Assembly (NCBI GenBank): GCA_003233545.1
Contig: QILZ01000338.1
Span: 1-7,574 of the forward strand
Length of the DNA stretch: 7,574 nt
From: Spirochaetales bacterium
Lineage (GTDB): Bacteria > Spirochaetota > Spirochaetia > SZUA-6
Reading direction: 5' to 3'
Positions 6,429 through 7,574 of the stretch are shown here, piece by piece. How positions within the stretch are numbered: the stretch's first letter is position 1; every line of letters begins with the position of its first letter. Made by a program: the position numbers and the translations under genes. The notes beneath the pieces are model-generated. The model did not search any database and was not told where the DNA came from. It saw only the letters and a program-made list of their open reading frames with translations.

Positions 6429-6833
6429 ATGAAAAAGGTACATTTTTTTCTATTAATACTTTTTTTTATGATACTTGCAGCTCCTTCCTTTACACAGAGC
6501 AAAGATGATGATATTTATGTTAAAACAGTTCCGATAGTTAAAATTTACGCCCACCGGCTTGGTTATAAAATACTCTTTTTAAAGAGCAACCTCGAACTCG
6601 GTACTATCTATGTGCCGATAAAGTGGTTTGAACATTCCGGGGGCAAAGCGGAAATTATCTGGGGAGATTCCCCCGATTATCCGTACTTCTCTATATTCTG
6701 GAGAAACGGGAAGTTCGACTATATAAAAGTCTATGTAAAAGAGAGCTTTCGGGATCCTACATGGGGCGTACTTTCCGAAGGTCCCGGGATAGAGAAGAAA
6801 TTCGACGTACAGGAAATAAAACCCGATTTTTAG
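6429..6833 (+). CDS. Hypothetical exported protein, 134 residues
   Basis: I do not recognise a named family. The protein begins with MKK, a strongly hydrophobic segment (about residues 6-18) and a short polar turn ('APSFTQSK'), a typical Sec signal peptide with likely cleavage near residues 22-23. No lipobox Cys is present and there is no further membrane segment, so a periplasmic or secreted protein of about 110 residues is expected. The mature part is rich in aromatic and beta-forming residues ('YPYFSIFWRNGKFDYIKVYV' at about 88-107), suggesting a small beta-sandwich or barrel. A good AGGAGG site supports the ATG, and signal-peptide plus base composition support a real gene. It may be lineage-restricted. 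The downstream peptidase starts 17 bp after its stop, so the two are probably co-transcribed. Confidence 0.8.
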   Translation: MKKVHFFLLILFFMILAAPSFTQSKDDDIYVKTVPIVKIYAHRLGYKILFLKSNLELGTIYVPIKWFEHSGGKAEIIWGDSPDYPYFSIFWRNGKFDYIKVYVKESFRDPTWGVLSEGPGIEKKFDVQEIKPDF

Positions 6834-6850
6834 ATATTTCAGAGGGAAAT

Positions 6851-7574
6851 GTGTTTAATTTAAGAAAGGCTGTTAATGCCATTCGGGAGGAAAAACTCTC
6901 CGGATGGCTTTTTTATAATATCCATCACAGGGATACTGTAGCGGATTTGATACTCGATATCGATAAAGACAAAATAAATACCAGGCCGTGGGTATATGTT
7001 GTACCCGTACACGGGGTGCCTGTTAAGATTGTTCATACAATCGAATCCGAAATACTGGATGAACTTCCGGGCAGAGAGATTGTATACGGATCGAGAGAAG
7101 AATTCCTGGGGGTATTGGGAGAGACAGCCGAACCCGGACACAGGTATGCCGCGCAGTTTTCGACGTGGAACCCTGAGATTTCTTTCCTGGACCATGGTAC
7201 TGCGGATATTTTAAAGGCAAAGGGTTTTAATCTCGTTTCTGCTGAAAATCTTATACTTAAATTCTCAGGTCTCCTCGATGACGAGGGGATGGAGAGTCAT
7301 GAAAAAGCGGGAAAAACCCTCTATGAAATTATAAATACGGTATGGAGTAAGATTTTTAATATTTTTTTAACAGGCAAAAAGGTGTGCGAAGGTGATGTTC
7401 AGCAATGGATTCTTAAAATGTTCGATGATGAAGGGCTGATAACGGACAGTGCTCCCATTGTTGCTGCCGGCAGAAACAGCGGTAATCCCCATTATGTGCC
7501 GGTTAACGGCGGTAGTCCGCTTAAAAGGGATACGATTGTTCAGTTTGATATCTGGGCTAAGCTCAAAACCAGCC
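6851..7574 (+). CDS. M24-family metallopeptidase, aminopeptidase P-like (3' end outside window)
   Basis: The frame opens at GTG 6851, just after AGAGGG (6841-6846), and runs off the right edge after 241 codons, so perhaps 150 or more residues are missing. The N-terminal half, with 'SGWLFYNIHHRD' (about 17-28), resembles the creatinase/aminopeptidase P N-terminal domain. From about residue 134 the 'pita-bread' M24 catalytic domain begins; 'SAPIVAAGRNSGNPHY' (200-215) with His214 is its characteristic substrate-side loop, and Asp233 in 'FDIWAK' is the expected first metal-ligand Asp. The remaining ligands (Asp, His, Glu, Glu) would lie outside the window. Such enzymes use two Mn, Co or Zn ions to cleave N-terminal residues, often before proline. 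The specificity of this member is not determinable. An ATG at 6849 is out of frame and meets a stop four codons later. Confidence 0.85.
   Translation, partial: MFNLRKAVNAIREEKLSGWLFYNIHHRDTVADLILDIDKDKINTRPWVYVVPVHGVPVKIVHTIESEILDELPGREIVYGSREEFLGVLGETAEPGHRYAAQFSTWNPEISFLDHGTADILKAKGFNLVSAENLILKFSGLLDDEGMESHEKAGKTLYEIINTVWSKIFNIFLTGKKVCEGDVQQWILKMFDDEGLITDSAPIVAAGRNSGNPHYVPVNGGSPLKRDTIVQFDIWAKLKTS

Noticed and set aside
6996..7214. Plus-strand 72-codon open frame
   Set aside because: It lies in another frame inside the M24 peptidase gene, whose frame has clear family motifs and a ribosome binding site.

Overview
The window is an all-plus-strand stretch of a bacterial chromosome: seven complete genes, plus one truncated gene at each edge. 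Base composition, gene families and gene order suggest an anaerobic spirochaete-like bacterium. The supporting points are a TroA-type metal transporter, the short (about 260-residue) AMP nucleosidase also known from Bacteroidetes, and a COG2403 P-loop protein next to ornithine carbamoyltransferase. The lineage is inferred from family resemblance only and is not firm.

Left edge (1-521): the tail of a DUF4143-type AAA+ ATPase, very AT-rich (68 G/C in 279 bases, about 24%), ends at 279. A 242-bp gene-free spacer follows. It is close to the 45-50% G+C of the other genes and is dense in inverted repeats: a near-perfect hairpin just after the stop codon, then a larger nested one. The spacer ends in a sigma70-like promoter that sits almost directly on the next start codon.

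Core (522-4002): amn (AMP nucleosidase) is followed after 41 bp by a tightly packed cluster-9 metal ABC importer. This consists of a lipoprotein receptor with three His and one Asp as predicted ligands, an ATPase whose start overlaps the receptor stop by 4 bp, and a membrane permease starting on the next base after the ATPase stop. Together the three would import Zn(II), Mn(II) or Fe(II).

Right half (4056-7574): a COG2403 / cyclic 2,3-diphosphoglycerate synthetase-like P-loop protein lies 23 bp upstream of ornithine carbamoyltransferase. A 73-bp gap with a candidate promoter and a strong Shine-Dalgarno sequence then leads to an unrecognised exported protein of 134 residues. The window closes inside an M24 (aminopeptidase P-like) metallopeptidase that starts with GTG.

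No tRNA, rRNA, CRISPR array, insertion sequence or convincing rho-independent terminator was found. The most notable points are the COG2403-carbamoyltransferase pairing, the apparently leaderless amn, and the composition break and hairpin cluster at 279-470.
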